Origin: Arbacia lixula
Taxonomy: Eukaryota > Echinodermata > Echinoidea > Arbacioida > Arbaciidae
NCBI GenBank assembly: GCA_963669155.1
Contig: OZ022595.1
Location: 16,847,239-16,911,238, forward strand
Direction: 5' to 3'
DNA: 64,000 bases
A program made the translations under genes and the position numbers. Below the pieces are notes generated by a model. That model had not been told where the DNA came from. It did no database searches and saw only the letters and a list, made by a program, of their open reading frames with translations. Each line of letters starts with the position of its first letter. Position 1 is the stretch's first letter. Below, in pieces: positions 1-10,469 of this stretch.

Positions 1-149
1 ATAATATGTAATGTATGAAATCTCACAGCCAAAGCTTCACAAACATTTTCAGGAAAAGCGAAAAACTATCCTTGTTTTCGTTTAAAACGCACCCTCCATC
101 AGTTTGCAGTCATATACTTGATGATAGGGGCCAGCGGATCGGAGCACGC

Positions 150-413
150 GTTGAGCGCGCTGCTCGCATTACCGCAGACAATCACTTACATCTGCGATGA
201 TGTGTGCCGATTGCTGTCTAGGTCTCTATTCTACAGAAACCGCGAAGGTTTTTGACGACCCGTCCAAAACCTACTTGAAATCTTGAGATCAATATAATTG
301 CGCTTGAAGTTAGCTTCTATCTGTAATATTGCTAGGGAATTTCTTATAAAACAGTGTTTTCCGCCATTTCTGTGTTTTTTACTAGAAATAAATAATCCGC
401 AAAAGGGCTTTCA
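150..413 (-). repeat. Dispersed repeat, copy A (pairs with 7493-7740)
   Basis: Read on the minus strand, this stretch matches 7493-7740 on the plus strand in the same order. Shared blocks are GAAAGCCCTTTT near 412, an A-rich block followed by a CGG-containing stretch, a patch resembling CTAAGCG, and GAGTAGGTTT followed by ACGGGTCGTC near 260-285. Identity is moderate and interrupted by small indels, as expected of old copies of one interspersed repeat. No coding or terminal repeat structure is visible, so the class is unknown. The outer limits are approximate because similarity fades on both sides. Confidence 0.5.
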
Positions 414-775
414 TGCTTTTACTGATGAGAAACAAACGCACATGCCACATAAAAAAGTTCAATGATCAAATATATTTAATAACATCGAAATTTGAGAAGT
501 AAAGAAATACATGTGGCATCTTTTAGTCTTGACTGAAATGATTGCTAAACACCCTTTCATAACGCATTTATCTAAGGTAGATTGAGAACTGCTGTGTTGT
601 ACCATCTATTTAATACACGTCGTTTGCTTGACACATGGATTGCATGTCGACTACAAATAATTTCTAAAATACAGTTGATACACATACTTAATCTGTCTTC
701 CTAAAACGAAAGATCTCAACTGCTCCGTTATCATCCACGAGTTATTCATGAGCAACTAAAACATAGTTCTGGTTT
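414..775. other. Unassigned AT-rich DNA
   Basis: No open frame of note, no inverted or tandem repeat and no recognisable motif were seen between copy A of the dispersed repeat and the 3' tail of the LINE. Confidence 0.5.
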
Positions 776-875
776 AATAATAATAATAACATAACAGTTC
801 TTGTATAGCGCATTATACCTTTGAAAAAGGTCTCAACGCGCTTAAAAGGAAAAAGAAAATTAAGAAGAAGAAGAG
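776..875 (-). other. LINE 3' UTR and microsatellite tail
   Basis: On the minus strand the sequence after the stop codon contains GCGCGTTGAGACC, then GCGCTATACAAGAACTG, then a TTATTATTATTA tail. A GCGCTATATAAG-like box followed by a short microsatellite is a familiar 3' end of L2-type LINEs, where it is thought to be the recognition site for the element's own reverse transcriptase. Recognition here is from memory of the family, not from a search. Confidence 0.65.
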
Positions 876-923
876 AGGGAAAGTTGCTGCGAGGTGAATG
901 TCTTGTACTAAGTAAAATGTAGC

Positions 924-1985
924 TTAATTAAATAAGTATGTTTTCAGAGCAGTTTTAAATTGCTCAACTGTGTTAGCTTGCCTCACACTGCATGGGATAC
1001 TATTCCACAGTTCTGGCGCAGCATGCGCAAAGCCCCTTTTACCATACCGCTTTGTTCTGACTACAGGTACATTGTAAAGGTCTTTCTGAATTGACCTTAA
1101 ATTCCGTACAGGTTCGTACTTTTCAACTAACTCTGATAGATAAGAAGGAGCTATGTCATGAAAACAGTGGAAAGCAAGTAGCAAGATCTTAAACTTAACA
1201 CGTGATTTGATGGGTAACCAGTGGAGGGCTCTTAGTACAGATGATATAGATTCACGTTTGTTTGTTCTTGTCACAAGCCTTGCAGCCGAGTTTTGAATGA
1301 CCTGCAGTTTCTGAAATTGAATATCCGGTACTCCATACAACAGGCTATTGCAATAGTCTAGGTGACACATGACAAAAGCATGTACTAATTTTTCAGTGGT
1401 ACCTTTGTCAATAAAAGGCCGAATTTTGCTAATTTTTTGCAACGCAAATGATGCAGAACGACATTTAGAACTAACATAGCTGTGCATTGTAAATTGATCA
1501 TCAAACAAAACACCAAGATTTCTCACTTTCTTAACAGGGACAACCTCTACACCATCAATTTGAAAAGGTGGCAAAGGAATATGAGACCGAAATCTTGATT
1601 TGATATGCAGAACTTCCGTCTTTGAACTATTCAGCTTAAGGCCATTCAACCTCGACCACTCTTTAATTTCCTTGATACAACTCAACACTCTAGGAATTAA
1701 ATCTCCGATGTCTGATGATTTACATAATACATAAATTTGAGTATCATCTGCATACAACATTTTAGAAAATCCATAGGAATCAATAATATTTTCTAGAGGT
1801 GATGTATACATAGTAGATACTAAGGGTCCAATAACGGACCCTTGCGGCACGCCTTGTGTTGGCATATGAACCGATGACTGCACACCATTGATCAAGACAG
1901 TTTGAGTACGAGATGTAAGATAGGTACGAAACCAGTCCAGCACCCGATCTTGAATCCCAAACCAATCTGACATTCGTTGCAAGAT
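924..1985 (-). CDS. Reverse transcriptase C-terminal half (LINE ORF2 fragment)
   Basis: This is the polymerase of a non-LTR retrotransposon, which copies element RNA into DNA at a nicked target. Visible in the 352-residue frame are GVPQGSVIGPL (about residues 43-53), the catalytic box YADDTQIY (about 77-84) with both aspartates, a thumb region with LNSSKTE, GVLFDD and CNSLLYG, and the C-terminal signature RALHWLPIKSRV...KILLLAFHCFHDIAPSYL ending in a GFAHAAPELWNSIP-type block. The family's endonuclease and early RT blocks are absent, so the product would be inactive. The listed start is a TTG with no real initiation context. The frame is simply open from the truncation point, and the codons before it (ETIL) look like a remnant of the DHTILL box. 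Confidence 0.88.
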   Translation of the reverse strand: MLQRMSDWFGIQDRVLDWFRTYLTSRTQTVLINGVQSSVHMPTQGVPQGSVIGPLVSTMYTSPLENIIDSYGFSKMLYADDTQIYVLCKSSDIGDLIPRVLSCIKEIKEWSRLNGLKLNSSKTEVLHIKSRFRSHIPLPPFQIDGVEVVPVKKVRNLGVLFDDQFTMHSYVSSKCRSASFALQKISKIRPFIDKGTTEKLVHAFVMCHLDYCNSLLYGVPDIQFQKLQVIQNSAARLVTRTNKRESISSVLRALHWLPIKSRVKFKILLLAFHCFHDIAPSYLSELVEKYEPVRNLRSIQKDLYNVPVVRTKRYGKRGFAHAAPELWNSIPCSVRQANTVEQFKTALKTYLFN

Positions 1986-2001
1986 TGTTTCAACCGGTTC
2001 C

Positions 2002-2096
2002 TTACCCCTTTATATGCTAGGTGTAGGTGTAGGTGTAGTTGTAACCCAAAACGCACACAACTTCTATTGATTTTCATTTGAAACACAAAGGGTTAA
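2002..2096. mobile_element. TTAA-type miniature element 1
   Basis: The left end reads TTACCCCTTTATATGCTAGG. The right end, on the other strand, reads TTAACCCTTTGTGTTTC. Both fit the window-wide consensus TTAA-CCCTTTGTGTGCCA. The 95 bp between have no frame. It contains a short GTGTAG repeat. It abuts the truncated 5' edge of the LINE. Confidence 0.6.
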
Positions 2097-2462
2097 AAAA
2101 TATATACATATCATACAGATATCATACAGATTACATATTCACTTACGCTTTGCTTCCTTTGCTAAATTGCTTTCAGTTGACACCTAACCTGAACTCCTGA
2201 AATGATTGATTTCTTCCCATTTTATTTCCCCTTTGTAGGTTTAATTCATGCTCATAACAGCAATATCGAGGGGAAAGTGTATACTGTGTTTAACTTGGCG
2301 TTATCATTTTCGTGCCATTGAACTTTTTTTGATTATGTTATTGCAATCAATTTGTTCACCGCCATGTTGTGAATGTTTTATGAGTAACTTCTTTTTATAA
2401 TTTTCCACCCTGTTGATTTGTGGACGAGGTTATTCGCATCTCAGTGCCAGGAGAGAGATGGA

Positions 2463-2469
2463 TAGAGGG

Positions 2470-2525
<56 letters not shown>

Positions 2526-2690
2526 GAAGAAGAGAAAGAGTAATAGAGAGGGAAAAACAGAGATAGAGGGAGGGAGAGAGAAAACAAAGAGAGGAGAGAG
2601 TGGGAGAGAGAGAGAATGAGAGAGAGAGAGAGAGAGAGAGATAGAGAGACAGAGAGAAAGAGAAAGAGAGAGAGGATCGGGGAACAGTCA
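2463..2690. repeat. (GA)n microsatellite block
   Basis: A pure (GA)n run of about 50 bp (2472-2522) is followed by impure GA-rich DNA. Open frames on both strands here encode only repetitive Arg-Glu or Leu-Ser and are artefacts. Confidence 0.97.
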
Positions 2691-3070
2691 TCATGTTTGT
2701 CTAAGGTAAGTGTGCTGTCAGCTAACGTTTTGACACGCCATTTCCCGTCATAATACATTAAACTATAAAACACACACAACGCTTGCTGAATCAATGGATC
2801 GCTGTGACTAGTCATTCTATTGGTCTTGAGGTCCACACACGTACGCGCAGTTACCAGCGAAAATCTGAATCGCAAGAGTGAAAATAAATTGGGATTGTAT
2901 TGGTGAAGCTGCCTCCTTACCCGCTTCATTTACTACGCAAAAGGTTGTGACATTGTATGTTTTGTGCGAAGGTGGAGAAGATGGAAAAAATGGCTCCCTC
3001 GCATAACATAACGTTTGATCATATCCACCTTAAACGTTTTGAGCAATGAGGGGGCGAGGGATGTGTGCGT

Positions 3071-3101
<31 letters not shown>

Positions 3102-3760
3102 GGTGGCGGAAGCTTTCTTCCGTGCCAGACAATATCTGACAGGTGTCATCATGGCCATGTGCTTTTCTACCGGTTGCAGGTAATCGGACGTATCCATAAA
3201 GAAAACATGAATTAAATTTAAAAGTTTCCCTTCCCTTCTACTTACATTTTCATCTAATTATTTTGCATTTAAAACCGTAAACTAAAAACTAAAAACATGC
3301 TTGTGTAAGTGTAATATAGATAAGAAATAATTTCTCCTCTTTTCACTCTTTCTCTTCGTTTGTTTATCGCATGAATTGGTCAAATATCCTGAAAAAAATA
3401 CAGCCAAATACAGAGTGTTACCGAAAGATTTACAAATTTCTAAATAGTATTTATTAGTTGTTAGGGAGCAGAAATCGTAGGCTCGCATTGCTTTCAGCAC
3501 AATCAGTGCCTTAAATCCGTGTGTCTAACCTGTTCGCTTGAGCTCCATCATCTTGCTCGTCTTCAACTAACAGTGGCTTATTGTCTTAAAGGCACTGTAC
3601 TACTACGCAGGTACTAAAACTATACACGGGAGAACAAAATCGGATTTTCATATCAAAAGGCTGGTTCCCTGATTACATTTTTAAGCAATTAGTTGATCTA
3701 GAGGAATCGTTTGCAATTGCTTTTGCTTGCAAGTGGTTGCTATGATGTATGTATACGGAT
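2691..3760. other. Non-coding stretch with a (GT)n/poly-G run
   Basis: The only structured part is 3061-3103, a short (GT)n run directly followed by 19 consecutive G. The rest shows no credible coding frame, no inverted repeat and no familiar motif. A splice-donor-like AAGGTAAGTG at 2704 has no exon-like sequence in front of it. Confidence 0.5.
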
Positions 3761-3840
3761 TTAACCCTTCCAGGTAATTAGGTAATTAACTATATTGTAA
3801 TTAATACGGAATCGCCATCGTTTAGTCCTGATAGGGTTAA
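3761..3840. mobile_element. TTAA-type miniature element 2
   Basis: TTAA is found at both ends. The left terminus CCCTTCCAGG and the inverted right terminus CCCTATCAGG differ by two bases. The element is 80 bp. The inner GTAATTA repeats are AT-rich. It lacks the GTGTGCCA block of most other copies, so family membership is less certain. Confidence 0.5.
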
Positions 3841-4204
3841 GCAAGGGCTTGCAAAAGCAAATGCTTCTTTTAAAAAAATGCACACAGCCCAAAGAGCTAA
3901 CCGCGTGACCGCCACCAGGAGGAGAGGAGGCGAAGGAAGTAGAGGAGATCCGACGTGTGCGGTTCTCTCAATCAATGAGGCGGGGGGAAAAGTTGACTTG
4001 ATCGGGTATCAACAGGAGAAGTCCCTCTCTTTCTCTCTCACTCTCTGATACCCACTCGCCATTCATCGGCTAGGCTCGTGGTATTGACACGTCCCTGCCT
4101 ACCCGAGCTTTCATTAATGCGATCAGGTATTGACTATTGCGCGGGAGCCGAGGCGCAGCAGTGTTTACCTTCCTTTATAGAGAAATTGGTTTAATCCCTC
4201 CTCT

Positions 4205-4747
4205 GGTGACAGCCACTTCTCACCTCTCTCACTTACTCTCTTTCTCTCTCTTCTTTCTATCTCTTTCTCGGTTTTTTTCTCTCTCTCCCTCTCTTTCTTT
4301 CTCTCTATTTTTCTCTCTTTATCACACTTTTTCTCTCCTTCTCTCTCTCTTCCCCTTCTCTCTTTTTTTATCACTTCACTCTTCTCTCCTTCTGTCTACC
4401 TCTCTTTTTATATCTCTCTCCTATTCCTCTTTATCTACCCCGCTCTCTCTCATCCTCTATCTCTCTCTCCCATTCTCTCTCCCACCATTTATCTCCACTT
4501 CTCTTTCTCTCTCTTTTTTCTATCTCTCTCTCTCACACACACACACATTCACTCTCTTTTTCTATATTCTTCTCATTAACACACAAACACACACTCACGC
4601 ACACACACACAACACATACACACAACACACTCACGCACACACACACACACAGACACAACACATACACACAACACACACATCACTTTTTGCCTCTACTTTT
4701 TGTAAACGCTCTTTTTCACTTCCCGCTCACTCCTTACACCATCTCCA

Positions 4748-4784
<37 letters not shown>

Positions 4785-4812
4785 TCCCCCTCTCTCTCTC
4801 TCTCTCTCACTC
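4205..4812. repeat. CT-rich and CA-rich simple-sequence block
   Basis: About 330 bp of impure (CT)n is followed by impure (CA)n at 4530-4675 and a purer (CT)n at 4750-4810. The 235-codon frame across it is Ser-Leu and His-Thr low complexity, not a gene. Confidence 0.95.
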
Positions 4813-5043
4813 TCTGCACCGCCATTGCAGTTTCCTTGACGTAGTCAACACCCGGCTAATTTCAGCCGGTTTGAACGGAATGAAAAGGTGTCAAGAGAGT
4901 GACGGAGGCTCTGAACGTAATACGAAAAGGAAGCATTAAAAAAAAGTGGGCTCGGACTGGCTTTAAAACCCAATATCGCACTGGTCCTAAACGCTACTTA
5001 CTACGGACACTGCGCTATTAACGTCAGGCGTACGTGGGTGTGG

Positions 5044-5132
5044 TTAACCCTACCCGTTCCAGAGAAATGATGGTCAATGGGATTTGTGTGATTTATTGGT
5101 CACAAAATTACACCTGGCACACAAAGAGTTAA
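5044..5132. mobile_element. TTAA-type miniature element 3
   Basis: TTAA is found at both ends. The right terminus reads inward TTAACTCTTTGTGTGCCAGG, very close to consensus. The left one, TTAACCCTACCCGTTCCAG, is more diverged. The element is 89 bp. Confidence 0.65.
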
Positions 5133-5399
5133 GAAATGTACTGAGTTTGGTTCAACGTATTTCATACAAGTATAAAAAAAGCTATACAGGTATTAGCAAG
5201 TGGGCTGGCCTGAATACCGAATCTGATACCATGTTGGATCTAAACGCTGACACTGAAGGACACTCCGATACTTACGTCAAATGGATGCAACGTATACGAT
5301 ATAAGAATAGTGTTGATGTAGAATAACTATTTACGGTTACCATGGTAACAGTGCCTACATTATTACAGTATTGTTCCCTGTATCTCACAAACTGATAAA

Positions 5400-5840
5400 C
5401 GGTACCCTTTGGAAAATATGCTGTGTGTGTGTGCTTTGGGGCGAAATTTTGACTGTGTGTTGTTTGTTTGTTTGTTTGTTTGCTTATGCGTGCCCGCTTG
5501 TGGCCGTGTGAAATCTCACGAAGAATAACAAAATACGATCGACGAACCCCAAAATAGTTCGTGTGACATTTGACTCGGTAGCCCGCGAGCAACTCTCGAA
5601 ATTTTCTGAGAGTGCTTGGGGCTGTTTTCATACTCCATACTTACAGAAAGACACGTTCGCGCAATAATCACTAACACACACACACACGCACACACACGCG
5701 CGCACACGTACGCACACGCGTTATATACATGTATACAGAGACACTTCCCCCTCAACTTCCTCTCACCACCGTCCACAACAAACGCGCACCCACGAACACA
5801 AATTCACAAGCACACCCGCACATAAACATTTATATACATC
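5400..5840. repeat. Scattered (TTTG)n and (CA)n simple repeats
   Basis: A (TTTG)5-6 run lies at 5460-5483 and CA-rich DNA with CpG interruptions at 5670-5725. Frames of 70-119 codons over this region are low complexity on both strands. Confidence 0.85.
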
Positions 5841-7043
5841 ATGTCATTGTCTGTATATCCAATGATTAATTTTGTTACAAGATTAATATATAACTTTTGA
5901 TACTTACCGGCTAACTGCATTGACAGTCATACAAGAAGAGACAGAATACTACCCACAGATTTAAACTACTGCTACAGATTTTGACAACTACGAATAACAA
6001 CATAACACAATCCCAGGCTTACCTGACATATGACAGGCCAAATGATTATTTTGCGTCTATCACGAGAAAATAAATGATATCGCCTACTCTTTTTAAGATC
6101 AAAACACGAGTCAGAAAAATGGACGAACTGATACCCTTGCATAAATTCATAATCTAGCAAGTTTTTGTATGTTCTTAAAAAATGATAATCTCGGACATGA
6201 GCACGATTGTGCTGTGACTCATTATCCACTGTCACGTGGCAACGTATCACTTTCAAGAACATGTCGGAAAACAAAGAGAATCCGATCTAGCTACCCTGAG
6301 CTTGTACAATTTGAGAAATCCCAGCACGTTGATAGAAAATAATGGAGTTCTTTCTTCGAAAACTGCCATTCCACTCATACAGGGTGAGCCGATTTCTCAC
6401 GGGAGGTCACGGGAACAACGTGACGGCTTACGTTTCGGGTCACCGGAAGCATGCCTGGCCCAATCTCTCTCGCAAAGATATAGATCAATAAGCAAATTGG
6501 CAATCTGTTCTCAGCATTGTTGCTTCATTGACATGATATCTCCGCTCTCCGCGAGTATACGACGAGCGTTAAAACATATTGTAGATCGGGTTTCAAAGCC
6601 GATTCATCAGTTCGTTCCCCTGCCATGTCTTAAGGTGTATTCGCCCGAGGATTCTTTAATTTTGAGAATGAGCAAATGACCCCGTTGCCTTTTCCAGGGA
6701 TGAATTGCATTAGACGTGTGTTTATTCTAGGCTATGACAATATGAGAATGAAAACAGAATTGGCTCTGGAAACTTATAGTATTGTCTCATGCAACCAGTC
6801 GCATGGGGTTAATGCGGAACCTTTGTACGCTGTTTCATGAGAATGAATTACCATGATTTCAGAAGTTAAAACAAAAACATGTCGTACTAACCATTCTAAA
6901 TATTCTTTGAATGCTTCCATGATAACAGTAAACTAAAAAAAATGCTATATAGAAAATAGTAAAGCATTCAATGACACCATGTGGATGTATTCTATTAAGA
7001 TATTTGACCCATTTATGAGGTGAAGAAAAATACAGAACACGTT
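5841..7043. other. Unassigned DNA with an unsupported 147-codon frame
   Basis: A plus-strand frame at 6236-6679 is the longest here. Its translation has no domain I recognise, no compositional sign of a protein and no convincing splice or start context. The interval may be unique non-coding sequence. Nothing else was seen. Confidence 0.4.
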
Positions 7044-7090
7044 ATTCTCCAGATGACGGGCAGAGCACACTGCTCGGAACGTCGAGAATG
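7044..7090 (+). ncRNA. Degenerate hammerhead-ribozyme-like fold
   Basis: The RNA would form stem I from AUUCUC (7044-7049) with GAGAAU (7084-7089). Next comes CAGAUGA in place of the invariant CUGAUGA. Stem II is seven pairs, CGGGCAG with CUGCUCG, closed by the loop AGCACA. Then GAAC and the cleavage triplet GUC follow. Order, spacing and stems match a type I hammerhead. Two core positions deviate: U4 is A, and one A of GAAA is missing. It should therefore be inactive or nearly so. Such ribozymes occur in Penelope-like elements, retrozymes and some SINEs. No coding part of such an element is visible nearby. A chance fold cannot be excluded. Confidence 0.35.
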
Positions 7091-7492
7091 ATACTCTTTC
7101 TCTCTGATAATGAAATAAAGCTATAGTTTGTTGAAAAGGTTACTGTATAACTTCACCGCGCTTTCCTATCTTTCTCGTTCTTTTCTCTTTCAGTATTATT
7201 AGTTTGTGACTACCTCAAACCTGCCATATAAAAAATGAGAGCTAAACAATCTTGTTTTATCTATCTTTCCGTTTTTCATTCTTTCCCACTTTTTACCCAG
7301 TAGTTGTGTTTCTGAATGTTTTACTATTTTTTTTTACAAAGAATTCATGCATAGTATTTTGTGCATGGAAGTAGCAAAATCAGAATCTAGTAAAATGTTG
7401 ATAAAAATCTGACGATTTTAAGGACATTATTTTATGTTTACAAATATGCAATCACTAGCCACGAAGTCTTTATTGTGTTGCTCTTAAAATCT

Positions 7493-7740
7493 TGAAAGCC
7501 CTTTTTGCAGGTCAATACTTTTTGGTAAAAAAAAATACGGAAAATAAGAGCTTCCTTCCGGATAGTATAACTGGAAACTGACCTAAGCGAAATTTATCCG
7601 ATTTTGCTAGATTTTGAGTAGGTTTGAACGGGTCGTCCAAAACCTATGGCGTCGATACCGAAGACCGCAAAACGCAGTAGCGCACATCACTGCCTTTCGC
7701 ACTGCACATTGATGTTGTGACCTGTACACTCAGCGTTGCA
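7493..7740 (+). repeat. Dispersed repeat, copy B (pairs with 150-413)
   Basis: It starts at GAAAGCCCTTTTTGCAGG and continues through an A-rich block, CTAAGCG and GAGTAGGTTT followed by ACGGGTCGTCCAAAACC, in the same order as copy A read in reverse. It shows no coding and no terminal repeats. Confidence 0.5.
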
Positions 7741-9459
7741 ATACGGTATATGAACGTAGACCATGGTCTGGCTAAATCCCATCAGTATATCGTGAGATCT
7801 GTTTCGCATTTATATTGACTGCTGTCTGATGACACAAAAATGAAGACTCCTGAAAAATCGAAAAAGTTCTTGCAAGCATATTCGATTTTAGTATGGTGTA
7901 ATGCAATGTATACGCGTACATTAATTCTCAGACTTCCACCTGATACTCTTAACACCTGCATTATCAGGAGTTGAAACCCCCCAATAGCCTACTACACATC
8001 GCACGCCAATGGTAATAATTGAGTTAATTGTGCCTTGTTGTATGCATTCTCAAATACAATATTTCCTTTTTAATATAGATTGATTTCGGTATAATGCCGT
8101 TGCTATGCAACATAAGCACAGTTGTCATGAATCAATTATTTTTTTATACGGAAATGACATCATATCAGATTGATATTCTGCATGCGTCAGGGCCGCGTTA
8201 ATCTTATTTGGATTGGGGGCAATTCGTGTGACCATGGCACGGTTGTAATTAGCTACTTTGCAACTGAAACTAATCTAATTGAACAATTTGACATAGCAAA
8301 ATTGGATCAAAGCAGATCTGTTCTCTCATTATATTGATTCACTTGCAGCCATGCAATAATTTTGGTGATACTTGACTAAAGCGTATTACAAAATGCAATA
8401 GTAGTATCTACATTACCGTGACGGATATTGAAATACATTTTATTTTTTTGTGGTGTTAGATTATGATATGAATTCATAAAGGCCAATTCACATAGAACAA
8501 ATAATGTTGACGAAAAGAAACAAATAATAAATGTAGGTGAGAAAATATCAATTTTGAAATCATTATAGTTTTTCATTTCGTGTTATCCTCATACACATTA
8601 ATTGTGCATTCCGAAATGAAGGACAGTAGGGAGAAAACGTCTTAAGGTTGTTTGCAAAACACGCAATTTCTTTTTGATTTCTTCTCAAGAATTGTGTTTT
8701 TTGTTTTCACTCCGAGTATTTGAAATGTGTTCTCAACTGCAAAAAGTACTCTTAAACTTTAGTACTCTTAAACGTTCGCCAATAATTTTTTTTTGTATTT
8801 TGTGCTTTATCAAGAAAAAATATAATTTTTGAGCCGCAATTACTTCTTCTTCATGACTAAAGTAGTGTGGAAAATCATGTACGATACTTAAGTTTTAAAT
8901 CATGTCCGCTGCGCACATGTTAACAAATAAAAGTTTCATCCCGTTATGCGACGGAACTTTTCATTTTTCACCCCAATATTTTCCCTTCCTTTTTTTCTCA
9001 CTTAAGTCGTGTTCGCAGTAGCGTTCATGTCTGTTTATCTCCGCCACTTTCCCCTCTGGGAGGAATCCATCCGCGACGGGGGGATTTAAACGTACACCTG
9101 TCATGGATATGCCTCCCCGTAGGAAAAACAAGACCCCAAAGCGATCGAGGTGGAGACGAATTGAATTCAAACCGCACTCCGTGGCAAGATCCAACACCTT
9201 CCTGTCCTGTCTTTGCGTTTGCATGCCTTGATTCCCCGCCAAAGCTCTCCTTATCTCCCCTGGTTCATTTTCGGGGATGAGGAGGTCGATGTTTGTGCTT
9301 TCGACATGTGCTCCTAACTCCGTGGTTATACGATTTCAGCCCTTGTGTGTTCCAACATGCTTTGAAACGCCTTAAAAGATTTATTGCTCACAACCCCTCT
9401 CCGATGAGATCTATGCCTATCTATTTGTTAGACTATCTGTCTATCTTCTCTGCCCCCTT
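7741..9459. other. Unassigned AT-rich DNA
   Basis: No repeat pairing within the window, no credible frame and no RNA gene were recognised. A patch near 9040-9240 is more GC-rich but shows nothing definite. Confidence 0.45.
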
Positions 9460-9900
9460 CCCCCCCCCCCCCCCAGTATCTCCCTCCCAATTCTCTTTCT
9501 CGAGAGATATCCCTCACTCCCTCCACTCTCTACTTGATTGTCTTGCCTACCAACACTACCTCTTCCAGTTTTTGCTTCCCTTTTTTTCCACCCACCCCCT
9601 CTCTCATTGTGCCACACTCTCATTCTATCAACATCTTTCACTATTTCTTTCTCTCTGGTTTTCAGCCCTTGCTCCTAGCTTTGTTGCTGCAACATTTAAT
9701 GAAATTAGAGTTCGCTCCCTCACTCTCATGAGCTCACCAATGTTGCTAATGACTTTTCGCAATCTTTCATTTCCTCTTCGCTCTTCCCTCCACCCTCTCC
9801 TACTTCTCTCCCTCACTCTCCCTCTTTCTTTCTCTCTCTCTCTTTCTTTCTCTTTCTTTCTCTTTCTCTCTGTCTCTCTCAATGTGTATCCTCTTTTCCG
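9460..9900. repeat. Poly-C run and CT-rich block
   Basis: A run of 15 C (9460-9474) is followed by pyrimidine-rich DNA, purest at 9825-9880. Long frames on either strand are Leu-Ser or Arg-Glu rich and not genes. Confidence 0.9.
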
Positions 9901-10004
9901 TTCCGAAATCTTTTTATCAGCATCACCGACACTCACCACCGCAACAACATTTATCAATTGAATAAGTGTTCACGAGTTAATAGTGATGACTCGTTAGAAA
10001 AAGT

Positions 10005-10041
10005 AGAAGTAGTAGCAGAAGCAGGAGTAGTAGAAGTAGTT

Positions 10042-10110
<69 letters not shown>

Positions 10111-10149
10111 TTATTTTATTATTATTATTATTATTATTAGTTGTATTAA

Positions 10150-10197
<48 letters not shown>

Positions 10198-10221
10198 AAG
10201 TAGAAGTAGAAGAAGTAGTAA

Positions 10222-10284
<63 letters not shown>

Positions 10285-10290
10285 AAGTAG
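10005..10290. repeat. Interrupted (GTA)n trinucleotide array
   Basis: Three long GTA runs (about 10040-10106, 10148-10197 and 10219-10285) are separated by a (TTA)n run at 10108-10140 and by GAA-type interruptions. Frames here translate as poly-Val, poly-Leu or poly-Thr and are artefacts. Confidence 0.97.
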
Positions 10291-10367
10291 TTGAGGGAAT
10301 AATGTCCATAAATTTGGGCGTGTATACATACTCAATTTCACCTACATCCAATTACAGCGACATATTT

Positions 10368-10469
10368 CAATATTCATGAGGCATCGCTAAGCCTAGTTAA
10401 TTACTTAAATGCATATAGATATGTCTATTTTTAGCAGCTAAGTAGGCTAGTAAAGTCTCATGAATATTG
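10368..10469. mobile_element. Short inverted-repeat element, 102 bp
   Basis: CAATATTCATGAG at 10368-10380 is repeated exactly in inverted form at 10457-10469. Weaker similarity continues inward (CTAAGCCTAG against CTAGCCTACT). The size and AT-rich centre suit a small MITE. No target duplication is clear. Confidence 0.5.

Larger units (their letters stand above)
776..2001 (-). mobile_element. 5'-truncated CR1/L2-group non-LTR retrotransposon
   Basis: The element runs right to left. It contains the C-terminal half of a reverse transcriptase frame, then a short 3' UTR, then a TTA-repeat tail near 776-793. The upstream half (endonuclease and the first RT blocks) is missing. Homology stops close to 2001, exactly where a miniature TTAA element begins. 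5' truncation is normal for LINEs copied by target-primed reverse transcription. The frame is open for 352 codons, so this copy is not ancient. Clade within CR1/L2/Daphne/Crack is not resolved by eye. Confidence 0.85.

Noticed and set aside
421..440. CTGATGAGAAAC near 422, hammerhead-like words
   Set aside because: CUGAUGA and GAAA are adjacent with no room for stem II.
2701..2712. Perfect splice-donor consensus AAGGTAAGTG
   Set aside because: Upstream is a GA microsatellite with no plausible exon.
4137..4844. 235-codon plus-strand open frame
   Set aside because: It is a translation of CT and CA microsatellites (Ser-Leu, His-Thr runs) with no domain or unique sequence.
6236..6679. 147-codon plus-strand frame
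   Set aside because: Longest non-repetitive frame outside the LINE, but no recognised motif, no splice context and no homolog within the window.
9958..10351. Poly-Val, poly-Leu and poly-Thr frames
   Set aside because: Produced by the (GTA)n array in different frames.
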